In this document: in pieces, positions 1 to 6,319 of the stretch
Position numbering within the stretch: position 1 is the stretch's first letter
Layout of the letters: each line of letters starts with the position of its first letter
NCBI GenBank assembly: GCA_024641225.1
Contig: JAHEDN010000045.1
Coordinates: 1 to 11,181 of the forward strand
Source: Burkholderiales bacterium
GTDB taxonomy: Bacteria; Pseudomonadota; Gammaproteobacteria; Burkholderiales; Burkholderiaceae_F
Reading direction: 5' to 3'
DNA: 11,181 nt
The notes under the pieces: model-generated
What the model was told of the DNA's origin: nothing
Databases searched by the model: none
Seen by the model: only the letters and a program-made list of their open reading frames with translations
Translations under genes and position numbers: made by a program

Positions 1-45
1 TCGGTGCTCGATCCCCGGGTGCGTCTTGCCGACGTGAAGAGCTGA
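1..45 (+). CDS. C-terminal end of a DppB/OppB-type ABC permease (partial)
   Basis: The window opens inside a gene. The last 14 codons read SVLDPRVRLADVKS and end in TGA at 43-45. A short basic tail with a LDPR motif close to the C-terminus is typical of DppB/OppB-family integral membrane subunits of peptide ABC importers. The next gene, a DppC permease, starts one base after this stop, which is the normal dppB-dppC order. Only the tail is visible, so the call rests mainly on context. It would be one of the two permeases that form the channel in the inner membrane. Confidence 0.7.
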   Translation, partial: SVLDPRVRLADVKS

Positions 46-46
46 G

Positions 47-958
47 ATGGTCGCCTCGCCACAACCGGAGGACAGCAGTCGCGTCGAAACGCCGCTGGCG
101 CGTTTCTGGTCGCAGTTCGCCGAAAGCAGGCTGGCGCTGGTCGGCCTGGCGATGCTGGTGGCGATCATCGGTACCGCGCTGCTGGCACCGGTGGTCGCGC
201 CGCAGAACCCGTACGACCTCGCCGCGCTCGACCTGATGGACGCGCGCCAGCCGCCGGGATCGGAGGCGATGAGTGGCGCGATGGTGTACCGGCTCGGCAC
301 CGACGGACAGGGCCGCGACATGGTCTCGGCGATCATCTACGGCCTGCGCGTGTCGCTTTATGTCGGTATAGCCAGCGGCGCGATTGCGCTCACGCTCGGC
401 GCCATCCTCGGCGTGCTCGCCGCGTACCTCGGCGGGCGCTTCGAGCAGGTGCTGATGCGCATCGTCGACATCCAGCTCGGCTTTCCGGCGATCCTGGTGG
501 CGCTGATCCTGCTCGCCGTGCTCGGCAAGGGCGTCGACAAGATCATCATCGCGCTGGTCACCGTGCAGTGGGCCTACTACGCGCGCACCGCTCGCTCGGC
601 GGCGCTGGTCGAGCGCAGCAAGGAATACATCGAGGCGGCGCGCGGGCTGGGCCTGAGCGCAGGCAGGATCGTGCTGCGCCACCTGCTGCCCAACGCATTG
701 CCGCCGCTCATCGTGGTCGGCACCGTGCAGGTCGCGCACGCGATCGCGCTTGAAGCGACGCTCAGCTTCCTCGGCCTTGGCCTGCCGCCGACCGAACCGT
801 CGCTGGGCCTGCTGATCGCCAATGGCTACGAGTTCCTGCTTTCGGGCAAGTACTGGATCAGCGTCTATCCGGGCGTTGCGCTGCTGGTCACGATCCTGTC
901 GATCAATCTGGTCGGCGACCAGTTGCGCGACGTGCTCAATCCGCGATTGGCGAAATGA
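47..958 (+). CDS. dppC: Peptide ABC transporter permease, DppC/OppC family
   Basis: This 303-residue integral membrane subunit belongs to a dipeptide/oligopeptide importer and pairs with the DppB-type permease ending at 45. After a hydrophilic N-terminus, the first membrane helix lies at about residues 29-50. The conserved LGTDGQGRD motif at 83-91 precedes the core helices (about 102-128, 143-165, 216-245 and 270-290). The EAA loop that docks onto the ATPases is at about 194-216, with YIEAARGLG followed by RHLLPN. Length and motif order match the family. The start is the ATG one base after the upstream stop, which suggests translational coupling. Substrate cannot be read from the permease, so opp, dpp or another peptide-like substrate class all remain possible. 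Confidence 0.93.
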   Translation: MVASPQPEDSSRVETPLARFWSQFAESRLALVGLAMLVAIIGTALLAPVVAPQNPYDLAALDLMDARQPPGSEAMSGAMVYRLGTDGQGRDMVSAIIYGLRVSLYVGIASGAIALTLGAILGVLAAYLGGRFEQVLMRIVDIQLGFPAILVALILLAVLGKGVDKIIIALVTVQWAYYARTARSAALVERSKEYIEAARGLGLSAGRIVLRHLLPNALPPLIVVGTVQVAHAIALEATLSFLGLGLPPTEPSLGLLIANGYEFLLSGKYWISVYPGVALLVTILSINLVGDQLRDVLNPRLAK

Positions 959-971
959 AGAAAGGGCATTT

Positions 972-1034
972 GCCACGGATTACACGGATTTCACGGATTC
1001 ATTTGATCCGTGTTAATCCCTGTTAATCCGTGGC
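972..1034. repeat. 63-nt imperfect palindrome of three direct plus three inverted 8-mers in the dppC-dppD gap
   Basis: CACGGATT occurs at 974-981, 983-990 and 992-999. Its reverse complement follows as AATCCGTG or one-base variants at 1005-1012, 1015-1022 and 1025-1032. The outer 11 bases, GCCACGGATTA, match their mirror image exactly. The RNA would fold into one long hairpin with a loop near 1000-1004. It is more AT-rich than the genes around it, as expected of an inserted element. From memory, dispersed repeats of this type (CCACGGATTACACGGATT-like) occur in many bacterial genomes; I cannot search here. Lying inside an operon, it could pause polymerase, stabilise mRNA ends or block ribosomes. 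It has no T-run, so it is not a classic terminator. Confidence 0.85.
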
Positions 1035-1047
1035 TAGAGCTTTTCAG

Positions 1048-2025
1048 ATGCTTCTCGAGGTCAGCAACCTTGTCACCGAATTCGCGCTGCGCGACGGCGT
1101 GCTGCGCGCGGTGCAGGGCGTGTCGTTCCAGCTCGACCGCGGGCAGATTCTCGGGCTCGTCGGCGAGTCGGGATCGGGCAAGTCGGTCACCGGGTTCTCG
1201 ATCCTCGGCCTGATCGATCCGCCGGGACGCATCGCGGGCGGCAGCGTGAAGTTCGACGGACGGGAGCTGGTCGCCGCGCCGGAATCGGAACTGCGCGCGC
1301 TGCGCGGCAAACGCATCGCGATGATCTTCCAGGATCCGATGATGACGCTCAACCCGGTGCTCTCGGTCGAGACGCAGATGGTCGAGACCGTGCTGGCGCA
1401 CGAGAAGGCCAGCCGCAGCGTGGCGCGCGCGCGCGCGATCGACGCGCTCGGCCGCGTCGGCATCGCCTCGCCCGAGGAGCGGCTCGCGCAGTACCCGCAC
1501 CAGTTCTCCGGCGGCATGCGGCAGCGGGTGGCGATCGCCATCGCCCTGCTGCACAGCCCCGACCTGATCATTGCCGACGAGCCGACCACGGCGCTCGATG
1601 TCACGGTCCAGGGGCAGATCCTGTACGAGATGCAGAAACTGGTGCGCGAGGTCGGCTCCGCACTGATCTGGATCACGCACGACCTGGCCGTGATCGCGGG
1701 ACTGGCCGACCGGGTCGCGGTGATGTACGCCGGCCGCATCGTTGAGGAAGGCGCGGTGGACGATGTGCTTGAGTCTCCGGCGCATCCATACACGCGCGGG
1801 CTGCTCGATTCGGTGCCGGCGAACAACGTTGGCAGCCGCCGGCTCAACCAGATCCCCGGAATGACACCGTCCTTGCTCAAGCTTTCGGCCGGCTGCGCCT
1901 TCCGCGACCGCTGCTCCTACGCGCAGGCGCGCTGCAAGCAGATGCCCGAACTTGCCGTGCATGGCGCAGCCAAGGTGCGCTGCCACTTTCCGCTGCCTGC
2001 CGCCGTGGCAGTAGGCGCCGCTTGA
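1048..2025 (+). CDS. dppD: Peptide ABC transporter ATP-binding protein, DppD/OppD family
   Basis: This 325-residue cytoplasmic ATPase is one of two that power the peptide importer. Motifs from the ATG at 1048: Walker A GESGSGKS (39-46), Q-loop Q95 in MIFQDP, ABC signature SGGMRQR (154-160), Walker B LIIADE (173-178) with catalytic E178, and H-loop H211. The C-terminal oligopeptide-transporter extension carries C283, C289, C296 and C312, the cysteine cluster typical of DppD/OppD proteins. An in-frame GTG at 1030 is possible but lies inside the palindromic repeat. The protein from ATG 1048 (MLLEVSNL) begins as family members do, so I choose 1048. It overlaps the TTG alternative start of the next gene by 4 bp. 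All nucleotide-binding motifs are intact. Confidence 0.93.
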   Translation: MLLEVSNLVTEFALRDGVLRAVQGVSFQLDRGQILGLVGESGSGKSVTGFSILGLIDPPGRIAGGSVKFDGRELVAAPESELRALRGKRIAMIFQDPMMTLNPVLSVETQMVETVLAHEKASRSVARARAIDALGRVGIASPEERLAQYPHQFSGGMRQRVAIAIALLHSPDLIIADEPTTALDVTVQGQILYEMQKLVREVGSALIWITHDLAVIAGLADRVAVMYAGRIVEEGAVDDVLESPAHPYTRGLLDSVPANNVGSRRLNQIPGMTPSLLKLSAGCAFRDRCSYAQARCKQMPELAVHGAAKVRCHFPLPAAVAVGAA

Positions 2026-2027
2026 GC

Positions 2028-2031
2028 AGGA
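2028..2031 (+). promoter_or_regulatory. Shine-Dalgarno sequence choosing the dppF start
   Basis: AGGA lies 8 bases before ATG 2040. The alternative in-frame TTG at 2022 has no such sequence at a suitable distance, so this site supports ATG 2040 as the start. Confidence 0.55.
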
Positions 2032-2039
2032 CGCCGCTG

Positions 2040-3017
2040 ATGTCGGAAGCCCTGCTCGAGTTCCGCGCGGTGTCCAAGCGCTTCGTCAAGCGGCTCGATG
2101 CGGTGGAGCGGCTGGCGAAGAAGCTCGGCGCGCGCGTGACCGAACACACGGTGCACGCGGTGGACCGGGTCAGCTTCGCAGTCGCTCAGGGCGAAGTGGT
2201 CGGACTGGTCGGTGAATCGGGCTGCGGCAAGAGCACGCTCGGCCGGCTCGGCTGCGGCCTATACGCGCCGACCGACGGCGACGTGCTGTATCGCGGGGTC
2301 AGCGTCACCGCCGGCGGCGGCCGGCAACCCCCGATCCAGATGATCTTCCAGGACCCGTTCGCCTCGCTGAACCCGCGCATGCGAATTGCCGAAATCGTCG
2401 GCGAGGCGCCGCGTGTGCACGGCCTCGTTCGCAAGAACGACGTGGCCGGCTACGTCGCCGACCTGCTCAAGCGCGTCGGGCTCGATGCCAGCTACGCGCG
2501 CCGCTACCCGCACCAGTTCTCCGGCGGACAGCGTGCGCGCATCGGCATCGCCCGTGCGCTGGCGGTCAAGCCCGAGTTCCTGATCTGCGACGAGGCGGTA
2601 GCGGCGCTCGACGTGTCGATCCAGGCACAGGTGCTGAACCTGTTCATGGACCTTCGCGAGCAACTGGGGCTGACGTATCTCTTTATCAGCCACGACCTCG
2701 GCGTGGTGCGACACCTTTCGAAACGGGTGGTGGTGATGTATCTGGGCCGCGTCGTCGAGATCGCGCCGACCGAAGCACTGTTCGATTCGCCGAACCACCC
2801 CTACACACAGGCGCTGCTGGCTGAAGTGCCGCGCATCGATCGCAAGCGGCGCAAATTCGTGCCGATCAAGGGCGAGATCCCGTCGCCGCTGGCGCCACCG
2901 CCCGGCTGCCACTTTCATCCGCGGTGCCCGAAAGCGATTTCGCACTGCTCGGCCGAGGCGCCACGGCTCCGTGAAATCGGGCCGGACCGCTGGTCGGCGT
3001 GCCATCTGAACGATTGA
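2040..3017 (+). CDS. dppF: Peptide ABC transporter ATP-binding protein, DppF/OppF family
   Basis: This 325-residue protein is the second ATPase of the importer and would form a heterodimer with the DppD subunit just upstream. From ATG 2040, the motifs are Walker A GESGCGKS (58-65), Q104 in MIFQDP followed by FASLNPRM, signature SGGQRAR (161-167), Walker B LICDE (181-185) and H-loop H218. The C-terminal extension has C290, C296, C303 and C321, again the DppF/OppF-type cysteine pattern. The residue after the catalytic glutamate is alanine (DEAVAALD), where proline is commoner; this should not abolish activity. A TTG at 2022, overlapping the dppD stop, is a possible longer start, but the AGGA before 2040 favours the shorter form. 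A 28-bp gap leads to the next gene. Confidence 0.93.
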   Translation: MSEALLEFRAVSKRFVKRLDAVERLAKKLGARVTEHTVHAVDRVSFAVAQGEVVGLVGESGCGKSTLGRLGCGLYAPTDGDVLYRGVSVTAGGGRQPPIQMIFQDPFASLNPRMRIAEIVGEAPRVHGLVRKNDVAGYVADLLKRVGLDASYARRYPHQFSGGQRARIGIARALAVKPEFLICDEAVAALDVSIQAQVLNLFMDLREQLGLTYLFISHDLGVVRHLSKRVVVMYLGRVVEIAPTEALFDSPNHPYTQALLAEVPRIDRKRRKFVPIKGEIPSPLAPPPGCHFHPRCPKAISHCSAEAPRLREIGPDRWSACHLND

Positions 3018-3045
3018 ACGACGACTGATTGGCAAGGTTTCCGCA

Positions 3046-3903
3046 ATGACTTCAAGAATCATTGTCAGACATGGCCCGGCCGCCGCGGCGGTGCCGCTGG
3101 TGCTCGACTCGCCGCATTCGGGGCGAGACTTTCCGGCCGACTTCGACGCGGCGGTCAGCGAATTCGACCTGCGCGAAGGCGAGGACTGCTTCATCGACGA
3201 GCTTTACGCACCGGCCACCGAACTCGGCGTGCCGCTGCTGGCGGCCCAGTTTCCGCGCACGTACCTGGATCCGAACCGGCACCGCGGCGACGTCGACCTG
3301 GAACTGATCGAGGGCGGTCACTGGCCGCACGAACACGTGCCGAGCGGAAAGAGTCGGATCGGCAAGGCGCTGATCTGGCGCACGCTCGACGACAACCGGC
3401 CGATCTATTCGCGCAAGCTTGCGGTCGGCGAAGTAGTCTCGCGCATCGAGCGCTGCCACGCGCCGTACCACGCGCGACTGAGCGAGATGCTCGACGAGAC
3501 CCACGCCCGTCTTGGCACTGTCTATCACATCAACTGCCACTCGATGCCGGCGGTCGGCAAGCAGGGCGAGACCGACGAGCGCAGGCCGCGTGCCGAGTTC
3601 GTCCTCGGCGACCGTGACGGAACGACGTGCGACCCGGAATTCACCGAGTTCGTCCGCGCCACGCTCGCCGCGATGGGCTACCAGGTTGCGCTCAACGACC
3701 CGTACAAGGGCGTCGAACTGGTGCGCGCCTGGTCGGATCCGCGTGCGCGGCGGCACAGCCTGCAGGTGGAAATCAACAAGAAGCTGTACATGAACGAAGC
3801 GACGCGCGAGCGACACGAGGGCTTCGCGCCATTGCAGGCCAATCTCACCCGGCTCGTCGAAGCGATCAGGGACTACATCGAAGCGGAGCTGCGCCGTGAC
3901 TGA
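3046..3903 (+). CDS. N-formylglutamate amidohydrolase (FGase) family protein
   Basis: This 285-residue cytoplasmic hydrolase belongs to the FGase family, whose known members release formate from N-formylglutamate (the last step of one histidine-degradation route) or from related N-formyl compounds. Family hallmarks are SPHSG (22-26), TYLDPNRHR (72-80, compared with the usual DxNR), NCHSM (163-167) with probable metal ligand H165, YKGVELVR (220-227) and VEINKKLYMNE (241-251). Length fits the family. AAGG about 9 bases upstream supports ATG 3046. No hut genes are visible, and the gene sits directly after a peptide transporter and overlaps a second deacylase. Deformylation of imported N-formyl amino acids or peptides therefore fits better than a dedicated histidine pathway. 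The substrate is inferred, the family assignment is firm. Confidence 0.88.
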   Translation: MTSRIIVRHGPAAAAVPLVLDSPHSGRDFPADFDAAVSEFDLREGEDCFIDELYAPATELGVPLLAAQFPRTYLDPNRHRGDVDLELIEGGHWPHEHVPSGKSRIGKALIWRTLDDNRPIYSRKLAVGEVVSRIERCHAPYHARLSEMLDETHARLGTVYHINCHSMPAVGKQGETDERRPRAEFVLGDRDGTTCDPEFTEFVRATLAAMGYQVALNDPYKGVELVRAWSDPRARRHSLQVEINKKLYMNEATRERHEGFAPLQANLTRLVEAIRDYIEAELRRD

Positions 3904-4864
3904 ACATTTCCCAATCGAGCTGACACCGCCTGAGATCACGCCCTGGCGCGCCGGCAACGTCGGCGTCGACTACGTGCACGTGCTCGACTCCGGCCAGCCG
4001 GGCCCGAACGTGATGGTGCAGGCGTTGACCCATGGCAACGAGTTCTGCGGCGCGATCGCGCTCGACTGGCTGCTGCGCGAGCGGGTAACGCCAGTGCGCG
4101 GCAAGCTGACGCTCGCTTTCGCCAACGTCGAGGCTTACGCGCGCTTCGACTTTGATGATCCGGATGCCTCGCGCTACATCGACGAGGATTACAACCGCGT
4201 CTGGGCCGATGAGGCCCTGTTCGGGCCGCGCGATTCGATCGAGTTGCGCCGTGCGCGGGCGCTGCAGCCGTTCGTCGATGCCGCCGACTACCTGCTCGAC
4301 CTGCACTCGATGCATGAGCCGTGCCGGCCGATCATGGTCTGCGGCACCCTCGATAAGAACGCCGAGTTCGCGCGTGCCATCGGCGTGCCGGCCGACCTGC
4401 TGCTCGACACCGGGCATCCGGCTGGCCTGCGGATGATCGAGCGTGGCGGCTTCGGTGATCCCACGAGCGCCAAGCGCGCGGTGCTGATCGAGTGCGGCCA
4501 GCACTGGGAGAAGGGGGCTGCCGACGTGGCCATCGACACGCTGCTGCGCTTTCTGCGGGCGACGGACGCTGCCGACGTGGCGTGGGTTGCGCCAAGGCTG
4601 CAGCTGGCGCCGCCGGCCGAGCAGAAACTGGTGCGCGTGACCGAGGCTGTGGTCGCCCGCTCGATGGACTTTCGCTTCCTGGTGCCGCTCGAAGGACTCG
4701 GCGTCGTCGAGAAGGCCGGCACGCCGATCGCCGAGGACACCGATCCGGTCACCGGCGAGAAGGTCCTCTGGACAGCGCCGTACGAGAACACGGTGCTGGT
4801 GATGCCGTCGATGAAACATCTTCGGCCCGGCAACACACAAGTCCGCCTCGGCCGTTTCGTCTGA
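3896..4864 (+). CDS. Succinylglutamate desuccinylase/aspartoacylase-family zinc deacylase
   Basis: This 322-residue M14-like zinc hydrolase belongs to the AstE/aspartoacylase family, which removes acyl groups from N-acyl amino acids. Zinc ligands are visible as H46 and E49 in THGNE and as H137 in DLHSMH. DYNR (98-101) matches the substrate-binding DxNR-like motif, and E199 in LIECG is the likely catalytic glutamate. Residues from about 258 to the end form the C-terminal beta domain. The start is a GTG overlapping the upstream gene's end by 8 bp, with GGAG at 3885-3888 seven bases before it, so translation is probably coupled. The 3' 193 bp, nearly the whole C-terminal domain, recurs as a degraded copy at 8694-8886. 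Substrate is unknown; AstE itself is unlikely because no other arginine succinyltransferase-pathway gene is present. Confidence 0.85.
   Translation: MTEHFPIELTPPEITPWRAGNVGVDYVHVLDSGQPGPNVMVQALTHGNEFCGAIALDWLLRERVTPVRGKLTLAFANVEAYARFDFDDPDASRYIDEDYNRVWADEALFGPRDSIELRRARALQPFVDAADYLLDLHSMHEPCRPIMVCGTLDKNAEFARAIGVPADLLLDTGHPAGLRMIERGGFGDPTSAKRAVLIECGQHWEKGAADVAIDTLLRFLRATDAADVAWVAPRLQLAPPAEQKLVRVTEAVVARSMDFRFLVPLEGLGVVEKAGTPIAEDTDPVTGEKVLWTAPYENTVLVMPSMKHLRPGNTQVRLGRFV
4672..4864 (+). repeat. 193-bp direct repeat, intact copy (3' end of the deacylase gene)
   Basis: This stretch matches 8694-8886 without gaps in the same orientation (offset 4022), with 14 mismatches by my count (about 93% identity). 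Similarity stops at the stop codon on one side and near codon 259 on the other. The two copies bracket the sigma factor, two-component system and spondin gene. Confidence 0.9.
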
Positions 4865-4887
4865 AAGCAGAGCGCATCCGGCATGGT

Positions 4888-5421
4888 TCAGCTTGGCCGG
4901 AGCGCGGCGTCGAAGCGGCGGCGCAGCCGCTGCTTGGCGCGCACCGTCAGCGCCGCGGTGTAATTGGCGCTGATGTGCAGCCGTCGGCTGGTCTCCTGCG
5001 TATCGACGTCCTGTAGCACGCGGAGCACGAAGGCCTCACGCATGGACGCGGGCAGTGCCTTCAGTTCGCGTCGCAGGAGCGGCCAGACCTGCTCGCGTGT
5101 TCGAATTTGCTCCACTGCAGTCAGGGGGTCCGGCGCTGCATCTGCCGCGCAGACCGCATCGGCAAGTGCGCTCGCGCGGGCGCGGCGCTCGCTTGCGCGT
5201 GCGCGGGCGAGGTCGGCGATCTTGTGCTTGAGAATGGAGGTGGCAAAGGTCGGTAGCGAGGATTCGCCACGAAACGGGGCCGGCGACCGCAACATCGCCA
5301 GCAAGGTGTCCTGGGTGAGGTCCTCGGCGTCGGCATCATCGCGCAGCGCGCGCCGGGCAAAAGCATGCAGCCTTGGCCTCAGTTGCCGGACCGTATCGGC
5401 GCTCAGCGTGACGTTGTGCAT
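4888..5421 (-). CDS. ECF-like RNA polymerase sigma-70 family factor
   Basis: This small sigma factor has 177 residues from the ATG at 5421. Region 2 spans about residues 14-75, with RDDADAEDLTQDTLLAML as the core-binding 2.1/2.2 part. Region 4 spans about 115-170, with LPASMREAFVLRVLQDVDTQE and a recognition helix, binding the -35 element. There is no region 1.1 or 3, so the ECF class fits. The end of region 4 (NYTAALTVRAKQRLRRRF) departs from the usual TVKSRLHRARxxL pattern. A longer start at 5484 adds 21 residues, but has no ribosome site and includes a rare TTA codon, so I prefer 5421. No anti-sigma gene adjoins; the neighbours are the deacylase gene, convergent at 23 bp, and a divergent response regulator. 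Confidence 0.85.
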   Translation of the reverse strand: MHNVTLSADTVRQLRPRLHAFARRALRDDADAEDLTQDTLLAMLRSPAPFRGESSLPTFATSILKHKIADLARARASERRARASALADAVCAADAAPDPLTAVEQIRTREQVWPLLRRELKALPASMREAFVLRVLQDVDTQETSRRLHISANYTAALTVRAKQRLRRRFDAALRPS

Positions 5422-5496
5422 GACGGCGTTCTCGATCGAGGATGTGACGCCGCGCAGTGTCACCGCCACTTCTAACGAAACCATCGCGGCGGTGGC

Positions 5497-5515
5497 AACG
5501 ATTGTTCAAATCGTT
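5497..5515. promoter_or_regulatory. 19-bp inverted repeat between divergent sigma-factor and response-regulator genes
   Basis: AACGATT-GTTCA-AATCGTT has perfect 7-bp arms around a 5-bp spacer. It sits in a locally AT-rich patch of otherwise GC-rich DNA, between the start of the sigma gene (5421, or 5484 for the longer form) and the response regulator at 5606. Its position and symmetry suit an operator for a dimeric regulator, possibly the response regulator itself. The run of T after the right arm gives a weak terminator look, but the stem is too AT-rich to convince. Confidence 0.45.
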
Positions 5516-5605
5516 TTTTCGCCGCGCAAACTGTAATTTTCCTGCCCGCCGACCGACGAACCGGGCTGTGGAACGTTGCGCAGGGCGGCGCGCGCCCCAG
5601 CCTCG

Positions 5606-6304
5606 ATGCTCGATTCGATCCTCATCGTCGAAGACGAACGCGATCTCGCTGAGCTCGTCGCGCTGCACATGGGCGATCTGGCGCGCGAGGTGCGCATCTG
5701 CGCCGATGGCGCGGCCGCGCTGGCGCAGGTGCGGGAGCACCCTCCTGCGCTGGTCATCCTCGATCTCGGGCTGCCGGGACTGGATGGGCTGGAGGTCTGC
5801 CGGCGGCTGCGCGCTGCACGCCGGTACGTGCCGATCCTCATGCTGACCGCGCGCGGCTCGGACGCCGAGCGGGTGCTCGGGCTGGAACTGGGCGCCGACG
5901 ATTACCTGGTCAAGCCGTTCAACGTGATGGAGCTCGCCGCGCGGGTCAAGGCGCTGGCGCGTCGCGCTGTGGCCTTCGCGCCAGCCACCGTCGAGCTGCG
6001 CTCGGCCGGCCTCGTGCTGCGCCCGGATGCGCGTAGCGTGACCCTCGATGGTCGCGAGTTGACCCTGACAGCCAAGGAATTCGATCTGCTGGCGCACTTC
6101 ATGCGCTCGCCCGGCCGCGTCTACACGCGCAGCCAGCTGCTCGACGCGATCTGGGGCGGCGCTCACGATGGCTACGCGCACACGGTCAATTCGCACATCA
6201 ACCGGTTGCGCGCGAAGATCGAACGCGACCCTGCGCATCCTCAACTGCTGCTGACCGTCTGGGGGGTTGGCTACAAGTTCGTCGCACCGCCGGCGAGCCG
6301 CTGA
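5606..6304 (+). CDS. Two-component response regulator, OmpR/PhoB family
   Basis: This 232-residue cytoplasmic transcription factor has an N-terminal receiver (about 1-118) with acidic pocket E9/D10, phosphoacceptor D53 in ILDLGLPG, T81 and K103 in KPF. A linker leads to a C-terminal winged-helix DNA-binding domain (about 130-230) that includes LTAKEFDLLAHF, RSQLLDAIWG, the recognition helix region VNSHINRLRAKIE, and the closing WGVGYKFV. All phosphorylation residues are present. An in-frame TTG lies at 5576, but the protein beginning MLDSILIVEDE at ATG 5606 is the normal receiver start. The histidine kinase follows 15 bp downstream and is its evident partner. Target genes cannot be read from the sequence; the divergent sigma gene and the nearby spondin gene are candidates. 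Confidence 0.92.
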   Translation: MLDSILIVEDERDLAELVALHMGDLAREVRICADGAAALAQVREHPPALVILDLGLPGLDGLEVCRRLRAARRYVPILMLTARGSDAERVLGLELGADDYLVKPFNVMELAARVKALARRAVAFAPATVELRSAGLVLRPDARSVTLDGRELTLTAKEFDLLAHFMRSPGRVYTRSQLLDAIWGGAHDGYAHTVNSHINRLRAKIERDPAHPQLLLTVWGVGYKFVAPPASR

Positions 6305-6319
6305 AAGATAGCTGCTCCG

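Noticed and set aside
991..1986. Long open frame on the minus strand (331 codons)
   Set aside because: It mirrors the dppD gene, whose ATPase motifs are complete. It also begins in the dppD C-terminus and ends in the repeat.
5532..5537. TGTAAT as a -10 box for the response regulator
   Set aside because: It matches TATAAT at five of six bases, but no acceptable -35 hexamer lies 16-18 bp upstream, so no promoter is called.
5570..5574. GGAAC as an ECF-type -35 element before the response regulator
   Set aside because: It lies only 32 bp before the start codon, and no matching -10 element is visible at the right distance.
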